Assembly: GCA_028874175.1 (NCBI GenBank)
Contig: JAPPLN010000120.1
Span: forward strand, 1-34,766
DNA: 34,766 nt
Source: Chloroflexota bacterium
Lineage (GTDB): Bacteria > Chloroflexota > UBA11872
Direction: 5' to 3'
In this document: piece after piece, positions 8,652-16,188 of the stretch
Numbering within the stretch: position 1 is the stretch's first letter
How the letters are laid out: every line of letters begins with the position of its first letter
Position numbers and translations under genes: made by a program
The notes under the pieces: generated by a model
Databases searched by the model: none
What the model saw: the letters and a program-made list of their open reading frames with translations, nothing else
Told to the model about the DNA's origin: nothing

Positions 8652-9406
8652 GCACTAAACCAACACTGGCGGAAGATCCACCGCCGTATAGCGCCTTCGC
8701 CGAGATCTACGACGCTTGGCAGCGCCTGTACGGCCTTGAGTACGCGATCCTCGTCGCCCCGCGCGTCAATCAGCGCCTCGCCGCCCACGTCGGCCGTCCG
8801 CGTCGCCTTATCGACCTCGCCTGCGGCACCGGAACTCATTCCGTCCTCCAGGGCCACGGCGGCACCCGCGTCATCGGCGTCGACCTCTCACCAGCCATGC
8901 TCCGCCAGGCCCAGATCCGCGCCGCCGGCCGCAGCATTACCTTTGTTCAAGCCGACATGCGCACCTTTGACGCCCACAAACCCGTCGACGCCGTCACCTG
9001 CCTCTACGCCAGCCTCAACCACCTACTCGACCCCGGTGACCTCACCCGCACATTCACCCGCGTCGCCGCCCACCTCCGCCCCGGTGGCGTCTTCATCTTC
9101 GACCTCAACTCAGAGCGCGCCTTCCAAACCCTCTGGCGCACCCCCGTCACCGAACAAGGCCCCACCTTCACCCTCCACCGCCGATTCGAGATCGACGGCC
9201 CCCAAACCACCATGCGCCTCCGCATCGAACGCCCCAACAATCCGCCTGCTAACGACACCCTCACCGCTCGCTCATTCCACGAATCACAAATTCGCACCGC
9301 CCTGGATGACGCCGGCCTCACCCTCCGCGACCTCACCCACTTCAATCCCTTCCCCACCATTACCGGGAGTAACCTCAAGCAGCTCTGGACCGTCACCCTC
9401 GGGTAA
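8648..9406 (+). CDS. Class I SAM-dependent methyltransferase (apparent CTG start)
   Basis: This is a cytoplasmic methyltransferase of the Rossmann class I fold; the substrate is unknown. Motif I is LIDLACGTGTHS, the acidic loop is VIGVDLS, then FVQADMRTF, and the post-motif strand is AHLRPGGVFIFDLNSE. The first in-frame ATG is at 8897, inside the domain and after motif I. A real N-terminus (YSAFAEIYDAW and onward) is encoded upstream with no stop, but also with no ATG, GTG or TTG. The best start is CTG 8648, which overlaps the upstream stop as CTGA and has a purine-rich AGGG 5' of it. A second CTG is at 8666. Total length would be about 252 residues, normal for the family. Confidence 0.8.
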   Translation: MSTKPTLAEDPPPYSAFAEIYDAWQRLYGLEYAILVAPRVNQRLAAHVGRPRRLIDLACGTGTHSVLQGHGGTRVIGVDLSPAMLRQAQIRAAGRSITFVQADMRTFDAHKPVDAVTCLYASLNHLLDPGDLTRTFTRVAAHLRPGGVFIFDLNSERAFQTLWRTPVTEQGPTFTLHRRFEIDGPQTTMRLRIERPNNPPANDTLTARSFHESQIRTALDDAGLTLRDLTHFNPFPTITGSNLKQLWTVTLG

Positions 9407-9530
9407 CACCGCGCTGCGTATTCGTTGTATCAAACGCATCTGGGGTTCCTGACGTCCGATACGCCTAACGCACTCGGGGGGCGCAGGTACCACGAGCCGC
9501 CTACAATCCACATATCTACGGTCTGGCCTC

Positions 9531-9547
9531 GGAGAAGGTGACCTGTG
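9531..9547 (+). promoter_or_regulatory. Ribosome-binding site for the RidA gene
   Basis: GGAGAAGGTG at 9531-9540 precedes GTG 9545 and supports that start. A weak -10-like TACAAT lies at 9512-9517, without a clear -35. Confidence 0.5.
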
Positions 9548-9997
9548 TCGCATGAAGCTCGTTTAGGCGAACTTGGCATCACGCTGCCCGAAGCGCCCAC
9601 GCCAATGGCGGCATACGTCCCGGCGTTGCGTACGGGCGATCTCCTGTGGATTGCCGGCCAGCCGCCGGGCGGCGATTGGCGCGGCCGGGTCGGCGAGGAA
9701 TACGACATCGATACGGGCGCGAAGGCGGCTCGCGACTCCGGGCTGAACATCCTTGCTCAGGTCCGCAAGGCCGTGGGCAGCCTGGACGAGGTGGAACGGG
9801 TCATCAAGGTTGTGGGATTCGTCAACGCTGCGCCGTCGGTGTCTGGCGTGCATCTGGTGGTCAACGGCTGTTCCGAACTGATGCAGGACGTCTTTGGCGA
9901 GGCTGGCCGCCACACGCGTTCGGCCGTGGGTTGCAGCACACTGCCGATGGACATCCCCTGCGAGATCGAGGCGGTCTTCCAGCTACGGGAGTCCTAG
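9545..9997 (+). CDS. RidA/YjgF/UK114 family protein
   Basis: This 150-residue protein is of the RidA superfamily. Its members deaminate reactive enamine/imine intermediates formed by PLP enzymes, or act in related hydrolytic roles. Visible features are the internal pattern LLWIAGQPP, the central helix NILAQVRKAVGSLDEVERVIKVVGFVN, and the C-terminal motif HTRSAVGCSTLPMDIPCEIEAVF. The latter contains the conserved Arg and Glu of the ligand pocket. The length and long loop fit the YjgF-like subgroup of about 150 residues rather than canonical 128-residue RidA. It stands alone, not clearly in an operon. Confidence 0.88.
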   Translation: MSHEARLGELGITLPEAPTPMAAYVPALRTGDLLWIAGQPPGGDWRGRVGEEYDIDTGAKAARDSGLNILAQVRKAVGSLDEVERVIKVVGFVNAAPSVSGVHLVVNGCSELMQDVFGEAGRHTRSAVGCSTLPMDIPCEIEAVFQLRES

Positions 9998-10180
9998 GTA
10001 CCCGGGGTCCTCCAGCATGGCGCTTGGTAGCGGCTTCGCGGCGTGCAGATCACTCAAGGACCTGGAATTGGCGATGTTCCGATACAGCGGCCGGAGGCCG
10101 GGGCGCGTCGGGACCTCGCAAGTTGAGAGCCATGCCAACTGGCAGCCCAACGCCAGTAGACAGCGAGTGGCGACGCGCCG

Positions 10181-11056
10181 CTAGATGTTCAGCGGCGCCG
10201 GAGGCCGCGGTAGCGGCGCTTGCTCGGGATCCCGCGACTCGCTAAACAGCCCGATCTCGGCCGCCGAAACGTAGTCCGCCGCCCCAAACGTGGAATAGAT
10301 CTTCAGCATCGCGTACCGAATAGGCACCGGCGTATCCACGTCAAACACCAGCTTCAGATCCGGTGCCGCCGCCGTGAACCGGCCGATACTGACCACCGCG
10401 TCGGGATGCGTTCGAGGATCCTCCAACGAGGCCAACACCTCGAACTCCCGGATATAGCTGGCCTTCGGTTCCCCGGGATGATTCCAGATAATTACCTTTT
10501 GAACCGGTGTGCGAAAGCGCACCGTATAGATCGCCGTCAGCGGAAAGTCCGGGCCGCCCGACCGCCAGGCGGTGAACTGCGGATCGAACAGGCCGTCCTG
10601 CAACCGGTTGGGGCCGTGGTCGCCCTCAGGGTCGGCGGTCGAACTGATCGCCAGCAACTCGCCGCCGTTCACGATTTCCAGCAGGTCGAAGCCCTCGCCG
10701 TCCAGGTTCGAGCTCTGCTGCAAACCGACCTGAATCCGGCGGACGACTTCCGGCTCGATTCCCTCCTCCTGGGTCGTCCGTAACGCAAGCACGGCGGGAA
10801 TGATCCCGGCTGCCAGCAGAAGCCCGAAGATCAGAACCGACGTCAGCGTTCGGCTGGATATCACCGCACGCGAGATATTCCGCGGCGTCGGTCGGCGGCT
10901 CGCGGCAATCTCGGCGGCTCGCGACTTCTGCTCGGCCCGCACTTCGGCCTCGTGCTCGTCGTGCCAGCGCGACCGCTGGGCGTCCACCGCCGCCTGACGC
11001 CGCGCCCATGCGCCCCGGCTGGCGCCCCGCTCTACGGAACGCTGTGGAGTCGACAT
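10181..11056 (-). CDS. Membrane-anchored protein with discoidin-like C-terminal domain
   Basis: This is a 291-residue protein with no known function. Residues 1-65 are very basic and helical (Arg/Ala/Glu rich). One membrane segment spans about 69-92 (TLTSVLIFGLLLAAGIIPAVLAL). The remaining 200 residues would be extracytoplasmic. Their pattern, with LFDPQFTAWRS, VRFRTPVQKVIIWN, IREFEVLAS and VSAAEIGLFSE, resembles an F5/8 type C (galactose-binding-like) beta-sandwich. In that fold the final strand describing an EIGLF-type end is common. The gene lies 16 bases after the Fe-S subunit gene and in the same direction, so it is probably the third gene of that operon. Confidence 0.75.
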   Translation of the reverse strand: MSTPQRSVERGASRGAWARRQAAVDAQRSRWHDEHEAEVRAEQKSRAAEIAASRRPTPRNISRAVISSRTLTSVLIFGLLLAAGIIPAVLALRTTQEEGIEPEVVRRIQVGLQQSSNLDGEGFDLLEIVNGGELLAISSTADPEGDHGPNRLQDGLFDPQFTAWRSGGPDFPLTAIYTVRFRTPVQKVIIWNHPGEPKASYIREFEVLASLEDPRTHPDAVVSIGRFTAAAPDLKLVFDVDTPVPIRYAMLKIYSTFGAADYVSAAEIGLFSESRDPEQAPLPRPPAPLNI

Positions 11057-11072
11057 TCAGGTCCGCCGTACG

Positions 11073-12377
11073 TCACGCGCTGTAAGCCCGGTCCAGGAAC
11101 TCGGCCAGGTGCATCACGGTCAAATCGAGCCCGCGCCTACGTGCGCCCGACTGTATATGCAGCAGGCAACCCGGATTGGCGGATATCAGCACGGCGGCGC
11201 CCGTGGCCTCAATAGCGTCCAGTCGCTGCTCCAGGATCGCCAGCGAGATGTCCGTATCGGTCACGCTGTACAGGCCGGCCGCACCACAGCAGACCGTCGG
11301 GTTCTCCATTTCCACAAGTTCGACCCCAGGCACGGCGGCCAGCAAGTCTCGGGGCTGTTGTGACACGCCCTGGGCATGAACCAGGTGGCAGGCGTCCTGG
11401 TAAATCACACGCTCGCGTACCGACCCGGCTGGCGGCTCGGCCCCGATCTCGGCAAGAAACTCCGATAGGTCGCGCACACGTTCCGTAAACGCATGCGCGC
11501 GCTCCGCGTAGCGCGGGTCGTCGGCCAGCAGTTCGCCATACTCCTTCAGCGTGGACCCGCAACCCGCCGAGTTGATGATGATCGCCTCGTAGTCGGCCGA
11601 ATCGAAGGCATCGATGTTGCGGCGCGCCAGTTCGCGGGCAGTCTCACGGTCGCCGCCGTGCACGTGCAACGCACCGCAACAGCTCTGGTACTCGGGAATG
11701 TGGACGTCACAGCCGTTGCGCGCCAGCACCCGCAGCGAGGCGCGATGCGCTTCCGCGAACGACACGCTCATGATGCAGCCCGTAATGAACGCGACCGAGT
11801 GACGACGCTCGCCGGCAGCCGGCAAGAACTTCAGGTCCGAGGCTTGCAGGAACTGATCCGATACCGGCGGCGACAATGCCTCCACCGCCGCCAGCGACGG
11901 CGCAATCAAGCGCAGCAATCCAAGCTTTCGCACCAGCGCCTGCATACCGGTCCGCTGGTAGAGCCATAGCCCGCGCGCGGCCAGTCGCAGCAGCTTCGGT
12001 CGTGGAAAAACCAGCCGTAGCACGGCCTGGGCGACTCGACGGCGCGTGGGCAACAGCTTGGCCTGTACCGTTTGCGCCCGTACGGACTCGATCAGAGCCC
12101 CATACTTCACGCCCGACGGGCAGGCTGTCTCACAGCCGCGGCAGTCCAAGCACTGAAAGGTATGTCGCAGGAAGGCTGGGCTGTCCAACGCCATCCGCCC
12201 GTCATGCACGGCATCGATGAGCTGGATGCGCCCACGCGGTGAGTCCATCTCCACCCGCAACACGCGGTACGTCGGACACTCGTTGAGGCACAGCCCGCAA
12301 TGCACGCAGGTCGACAGGATGGACGTGTCCGGAGCGTCCTCCGCCGAGAATCCCAACCGCGCGGGTTTCACCGCCAT
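11073..12377 (-). CDS. glcF: Glycolate oxidase iron-sulfur subunit (GlcF-like)
   Basis: This 434-residue Fe-S protein passes electrons from a flavin dehydrogenase subunit, by family analogy in oxidation of glycolate or another 2-hydroxy acid. Two [4Fe-4S] motifs are clear near the N-terminus: CVHCGLCLNEC (Cys24, 27, 30, with Cys34) and CLDCRGCETAC (Cys76, 79, 82, 86). Two CCG (cysteine-rich) domains follow, marked SCCGALHVHGGD and VCCGAAGLYSVT. This order is diagnostic of GlcF/LutA/HdrD-type subunits. The ATG lies 3 bases after the stop of the FAD subunit gene, so the two are almost certainly cotranscribed. Confidence 0.92.
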   Translation of the reverse strand: MAVKPARLGFSAEDAPDTSILSTCVHCGLCLNECPTYRVLRVEMDSPRGRIQLIDAVHDGRMALDSPAFLRHTFQCLDCRGCETACPSGVKYGALIESVRAQTVQAKLLPTRRRVAQAVLRLVFPRPKLLRLAARGLWLYQRTGMQALVRKLGLLRLIAPSLAAVEALSPPVSDQFLQASDLKFLPAAGERRHSVAFITGCIMSVSFAEAHRASLRVLARNGCDVHIPEYQSCCGALHVHGGDRETARELARRNIDAFDSADYEAIIINSAGCGSTLKEYGELLADDPRYAERAHAFTERVRDLSEFLAEIGAEPPAGSVRERVIYQDACHLVHAQGVSQQPRDLLAAVPGVELVEMENPTVCCGAAGLYSVTDTDISLAILEQRLDAIEATGAAVLISANPGCLLHIQSGARRRGLDLTVMHLAEFLDRAYSA

Positions 12378-12380
12378 GCC

Positions 12381-13730
12381 TCAGGTCACCACAAAGCGTC
12401 CGCGATTGATTATCCGACCTGGATCGAAGGCCGAGCGCAAGACATCCATCGCCTGCACGTCGGGCGCGTCGGGCGAGACGCCCCACACGCCGGCGGCGCG
12501 CTTCACCTTCGCGGGAGCGGACTCGATCACGAGCGCGCCGCCCAAGCGCTCCGCAGCCGTCCGCAGGCGTTGCACAAAGTCGGTCAATCCTGCCGCGTCG
12601 TCGGTCCCGCTGGCCCGAACGCGCACCACGCCATGCAGCGCCCGCGCGCTCGCGACGGTCCGCAAGCCTAAGTCCTCACCGATGTCCGCCGCACTCCCAA
12701 GCAGCGAAGGCGTCTGGCTGGACAGCGCGCTCAGCCGGCACGTCGTCTGGCTGGCCATGTCCGCGGGCGCACGAGCCAGCGCGTCGGCATCCGACCAGAA
12801 GCGCTCCTGGTCGGCGCCCTCAAGGGTGGCGCCTTCTCCGGCGGCGCTGGGCCTGACGGCCTCCGCCGCCATCGCCAGCTGCGCGGCCACGCCACCCGCG
12901 GTTCCGGCCACGCGTATCCCCAGCAGCCACGGGCCGCCGCCGCCAACGTAGATGCCCGGCGTCAGTTCACGTTGAATCAGCTCGAATCCGCTCGGCACCA
13001 GCGGACTGTCGATCACGGCTCCAATGGCCGAACCGGCCGCCGCTGGGTCGGGCAGGGCAACCACGAGCGTGCGCTCCACAGACGGACGCGGCGTGATCTT
13101 TAGGTTCACACGCGTGATGACGCCCAGCGTGCCGAACGCTCCAATGTGCGCCTTGGGCAGGTCGTAGCCGGTCACGTTCTTGACGACCATGCCGCCGGAT
13201 CTCGTAACCAGGCCGTTCACGCCCGCGACTTCGAGGCCGATCACCAGGTCCCGCGCCGTTCCCGATCCCGCGCGACGCGGACCGGACAGGTTCGCGGCCA
13301 CCATGCCGCCGACCGTTGAGCTCGGCTCACTCGCTGGATTGAGGGCTAGCATCTGCCCTTCGCCGGCCAGCAGGCTCTGCACGTCCGCCAGCCGCGCGCC
13401 GGCGGCCACCGCCAGCGTGAGGTCCGCCGGCCTGTATTCGATGACCGCGTTCAGTTCACTGACGTCCAGCAACAAGTCCACCCGTTCCGGCGGCTGACCA
13501 AGACCCAGGTGGGATCCGCCGCCGCGCGGCACCACCACGGCGTCCAGACGCCGACAGATCTCCAGCGCCGCCGCCACGGCATCCGGCGAGTCGACGCGCG
13601 CGCACAGTCTTGGCCGAACGCCGTCAACCGTGTCGCAATCCGGGTCGGATGCCGCAACCGCGTCGGGCGACAGTTCGGTCGCCAGCGCCTCAAGCAGATC
13701 GGCCGTATCCAGCGCAGAGTTCGGTGCCAT
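12381..13730 (-). CDS. glcE: FAD-binding oxidoreductase, GlcE/GlcD-like subunit
   Basis: This is a 449-residue FAD enzyme of the PCMH/VAO superfamily. The N-terminal FAD domain shows VVPRGGGSHLGLGQPP and NPASEPSSTVGGMVAANLSG. The signature GGMVVKNVTGYDLPKAHIGAFGTLGVI is typical of GlcD/GlcE proteins. The C-terminus AFDPGRIINRGRF is the usual FAD-linked oxidase end. Length is between GlcE (about 350) and GlcD (about 490-500), so assignment to one subunit is open. No second flavoprotein is adjacent; a separate glcD could lie elsewhere, or this chain may act alone with GlcF. It is the first gene of a three-gene operon and is preceded by a plausible promoter at 13738-13767. Confidence 0.88.
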   Translation of the reverse strand: MAPNSALDTADLLEALATELSPDAVAASDPDCDTVDGVRPRLCARVDSPDAVAAALEICRRLDAVVVPRGGGSHLGLGQPPERVDLLLDVSELNAVIEYRPADLTLAVAAGARLADVQSLLAGEGQMLALNPASEPSSTVGGMVAANLSGPRRAGSGTARDLVIGLEVAGVNGLVTRSGGMVVKNVTGYDLPKAHIGAFGTLGVITRVNLKITPRPSVERTLVVALPDPAAAGSAIGAVIDSPLVPSGFELIQRELTPGIYVGGGGPWLLGIRVAGTAGGVAAQLAMAAEAVRPSAAGEGATLEGADQERFWSDADALARAPADMASQTTCRLSALSSQTPSLLGSAADIGEDLGLRTVASARALHGVVRVRASGTDDAAGLTDFVQRLRTAAERLGGALVIESAPAKVKRAAGVWGVSPDAPDVQAMDVLRSAFDPGRIINRGRFVVT

Positions 13731-13737
13731 GATGTGC

Positions 13738-13767
13738 AGTATCAGGGGCGCGCCATGACGCGCTCAA
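13738..13767 (-). promoter_or_regulatory. Candidate sigma-70 promoter of the glycolate-oxidase-like operon
   Basis: Reading the minus strand, TTGAGC (13762-13767) and GATACT (13738-13743) are separated by 18 bases. Each matches consensus at four of six positions. The start codon begins at 13730, about where transcription would initiate, so the message may be leaderless or nearly so. Confidence 0.45.
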
Positions 13768-13783
13768 CGCATGTCGTCTTGCA

Positions 13784-14665
13784 GTGATCGTAGCCAGAAC
13801 CCGAACCAGCCTTCACGAAGCCCGAGCGCGCCTGCCCGAACCTGTCGGCGTCGTGCCCACCATGGGCGCGTTGCACCGAGGCCATTTCGCGCTGCTGCGG
13901 GCTGCGCGACGTCGCGAGCGGTCGGTCGTGGCCACGCTGTTCGTCAACCAGACCCAATTCAACGATCCGTCGGACTACGACGCCTACCCGCGCGACGAAG
14001 CCGCGGACCTGGCGGCCTTCAAGGCCAGCGGCGTTGACTTGGTGTTCGCGCCGTCCACCGACGAGATGTACCCGGCAGGCTTTGGCACACGGATCGACCC
14101 AGGGCCGATCGGCGCCGACCTCGAAGGCGCCCGCCGTCCCGGCCACTTCGCCGGCGTCGCCACCGTCGTGGCCAAGCTCTTCAACCTCACCCGGCCCACC
14201 CGCGCCTATCTCGGTCAGAAGGACTGGCAGCAGACCCGCGTCATCGACCGCATGGTGAAGGACCTGAACCTGCCGGTTGACCTGGTAATCGTGCCCACCG
14301 TCAGGGACCCCGACGGCTTGGCCCTCAGCAGCCGCAACGTGCGCCTCACACCCGATCAGCGCCAGGCCGCCCTGTCCCTCTGGCGGGGTCTGTCGCTCGC
14401 GCGCGATGCGTGGGACGACGACGAACGGTCACCCACGGCGCTGGCCGACTTACTGAAGTCGATGGTGCAGGCCGAGCCGTTGGCTGAACTGGGCTACGCG
14501 GAGGTCCGGCACGCCCTGACCCTCGAACCGGTAACCGCGGCCGACCCGCCCCTGGTGATCGCCGTCGCGGCCGAAATCGGCGGCGTTGGCCTGATCGATA
14601 ACGTTGTGCTTGGTGAAGGGCTGGTGGGCGAAGCAGAGGTCATAGACCTGCCATCCGCCAAGTGA
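13784..14665 (+). CDS. panC: Pantothenate synthetase
   Basis: PanC condenses pantoate and beta-alanine with ATP to give pantothenate, the precursor of coenzyme A. The 293-residue protein shows the ATP-binding motif PTMGALHRGH (His31, His34; the usual Glu between is Arg here). It also has VATLFVNQTQFND for pantoate binding, RPGHFAGVATVVAKLFN, and the KMSKS-like region DPDGLALSSRNVRL. Length is normal. The start is GTG 13784; an ATG at 13755 is out of frame. No Shine-Dalgarno is evident. It is divergent from the FAD oxidase gene across a 53-base gap. panB and panD are not in this window. Confidence 0.95.
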   Translation: MIVARTRTSLHEARARLPEPVGVVPTMGALHRGHFALLRAARRRERSVVATLFVNQTQFNDPSDYDAYPRDEAADLAAFKASGVDLVFAPSTDEMYPAGFGTRIDPGPIGADLEGARRPGHFAGVATVVAKLFNLTRPTRAYLGQKDWQQTRVIDRMVKDLNLPVDLVIVPTVRDPDGLALSSRNVRLTPDQRQAALSLWRGLSLARDAWDDDERSPTALADLLKSMVQAEPLAELGYAEVRHALTLEPVTAADPPLVIAVAAEIGGVGLIDNVVLGEGLVGEAEVIDLPSAK

Positions 14666-14682
14666 GTGTCGAACGCAAGTGA

Positions 14683-15096
14683 TTAGTTGGATTGGATCAG
14701 GGGCAGCCCGGGAATCTGGTGGAAGTCGCGGTCGTCGGAGGCAAGGGGGCATTGGCGCATGAGCGCCGTGGCGGCAATCCAGGCGTCAGGGGCGGCGAGC
14801 GTGCGGCCCATCCGCTTGAGGTCGCTGCGCAGGCGAGCGGAGATGCGGACGAGCACATCGTCGGGCCAGACGATCTCATGCTCCGCAATGCGGTCTCGCA
14901 GACGTAACGCTCGCGTCTCGCCCCAGGCACCGGCGTACCGCCAATACAGAAGTTCTTCCACGGTCTGAAATGAAATCAAGGCGCGGCGCCCAGCAAGCCG
15001 TTCCTGGTAGTAGGCGTATCGCTCGTCCTTAGCCTCATTGAACAGGATGGATACGACGGACGTGTCGAGGACAACGAATCCCGAGCCGCTATCCAT
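14683..15096 (-). CDS. PIN-domain (VapC-like) ribonuclease toxin
   Basis: This 137-residue PIN-domain protein is by family a metal-dependent endoribonuclease toxin. The acidic catalytic set is visible: Asp in VVLDTSVVS, Glu in QTVEELLYWRY, Asp in AAPDAWIAATAL and Asp in LASDDRDF. The protein is complete. Its ATG overlaps the stop of the upstream gene as ATGA, exactly as toxins overlap their antitoxins in vapBC operons. However, the upstream gene encodes a capsid-like protein of 307 residues and no ordinary antitoxin is present. It converges on panC with 17 bases between the stops. Confidence 0.88.
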   Translation of the reverse strand: MDSGSGFVVLDTSVVSILFNEAKDERYAYYQERLAGRRALISFQTVEELLYWRYAGAWGETRALRLRDRIAEHEIVWPDDVLVRISARLRSDLKRMGRTLAAPDAWIAATALMRQCPLASDDRDFHQIPGLPLIQSN

Positions 15097-16019
15097 CAGC
15101 CACCGCGGCGCTCGCGGATGATGCGATCAAGGGCTTCCCATTCCTCTGGGGTTGCGTGGATCTTCGGCATGTTGTCGGGGTCCAGGACCGGGGCCTTGCC
15201 GAATTTGGCGATGACGAAGGCGGAGGGGCGAAGGTAATTGAGCTCGGCCCGGACCGAGGCCGCGATTGGGGCGTTTCGGTCTGCGCTCGGAGGATCGACC
15301 CAGACAACTAAGGACTGAATGCGAAGTCCCACGGTAAGCGGCGAGCAAGCGCCGGTGACGAAGGTTCCACGGGGCAGCACGCGCGACCGGATGATGGCCG
15401 CGCCTGAGACGAACCGACGGTCCTGCGGCCCAAGCAGCTCCAGGCTGTCGTGAACGTTGAGCGCCGCCCAACCCGGCCGGCTGCCGCCCTGATCCCACGC
15501 CCGGGACATTGCACCGCTCACGGCGAATGCCAGCAGGTTTCCGTACTCGGGACGCTGCACGCCCTGGAGATGGAGGAGGCCGCGGAGTTCGCCGGAGGTT
15601 CCACGGCCCGCGATGATTTGCCGGCCCAGCGTCTTGCGAAGCTGGATGAGCATATGTGGCCCGGCGTCTCCCAGGGCCTCGGGTGGCCCGTCAAGACTGA
15701 CGGTTGACTGGACGGTAATCGGTTCGGGGCCGGGCTGATCGGGGTGGTAACGGAAGGCGTCGCCGGTCGGCGGCGCGTCGGCGGTGGGCTGGGCCGTCAG
15801 CTGCTCGTGGGCGCCGACGGCCGACGGATCGTCGGCGGGAACGACGGGGACTGAATCGAGAATCGCCGCTTCCGAATGCGGATTCATACCAAGCCGGGTG
15901 GCGCGCAGGAAGGTATCCGGGTCGACCTCAACCGCGGGGCCGCCGGGCCTCAGGGACGAGAGCCGCCGGGTCAAGGCAATGGCGGCGCTGGCTGTCGAGC
16001 CAGCCTCGTAGGTGCTCAC
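15096..16019 (-). CDS. HK97-type major-capsid-like protein coupled to a PIN toxin
   Basis: This 307-residue protein starts at GTG 16019. Residues about 98-275 follow the HK97 major capsid (Phage_capsid) layout. There is a spine-helix region with TVSLDGPPEALGD, then LRKTLGRQIIAGRGTSGELR with GLLHLQGVQ. Next comes GWAALNVHDSLELL, then RSRVLPRGTFVTGACSPLTV, and the classic closing strand VRAELNYLRPSAFVIAKFG. Residues 1-95 are low-complexity and Ala/Pro-rich. The last 30 residues (DPDNMPKIHATPEEWEALDR onward) extend past the capsid fold as a charged helix. No portal, terminase, protease or tail gene is nearby. The 4-base overlap with the PIN toxin gene indicates coupled expression. It could be domesticated phage debris, an encapsulin-like shell, or an unusual antitoxin. 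Confidence 0.72.
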   Translation of the reverse strand: MSTYEAGSTASAAIALTRRLSSLRPGGPAVEVDPDTFLRATRLGMNPHSEAAILDSVPVVPADDPSAVGAHEQLTAQPTADAPPTGDAFRYHPDQPGPEPITVQSTVSLDGPPEALGDAGPHMLIQLRKTLGRQIIAGRGTSGELRGLLHLQGVQRPEYGNLLAFAVSGAMSRAWDQGGSRPGWAALNVHDSLELLGPQDRRFVSGAAIIRSRVLPRGTFVTGACSPLTVGLRIQSLVVWVDPPSADRNAPIAASVRAELNYLRPSAFVIAKFGKAPVLDPDNMPKIHATPEEWEALDRIIRERRGG

Positions 16020-16188
16020 CTGGGCTGTTCACTTCCGACGGCAGGCATCGCGCCCGCCCGCGTGAAGCCCTAGGACAGCACACGGTGATTGTAGTCGCCG
16101 GGCTGCGGCCGGCGGTGAGTTGCTGCGGCCAGTCAGGCGTGCGTTGGGCGTCGCTCGCAAGCTTGGACGCGGCCGTCCGGGAACGTCG

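Noticed and set aside
8736..9452. 238-codon Ser/Pro/Thr-rich frame over the methyltransferase
   Set aside because: Low-complexity shadow of the C-rich methyltransferase frame, which carries real SAM-binding motifs.
14683..16019. Intact prophage
   Set aside because: Only a capsid-like gene is present; no portal, terminase, protease, tail or integrase gene lies nearby and both flanks are housekeeping genes.
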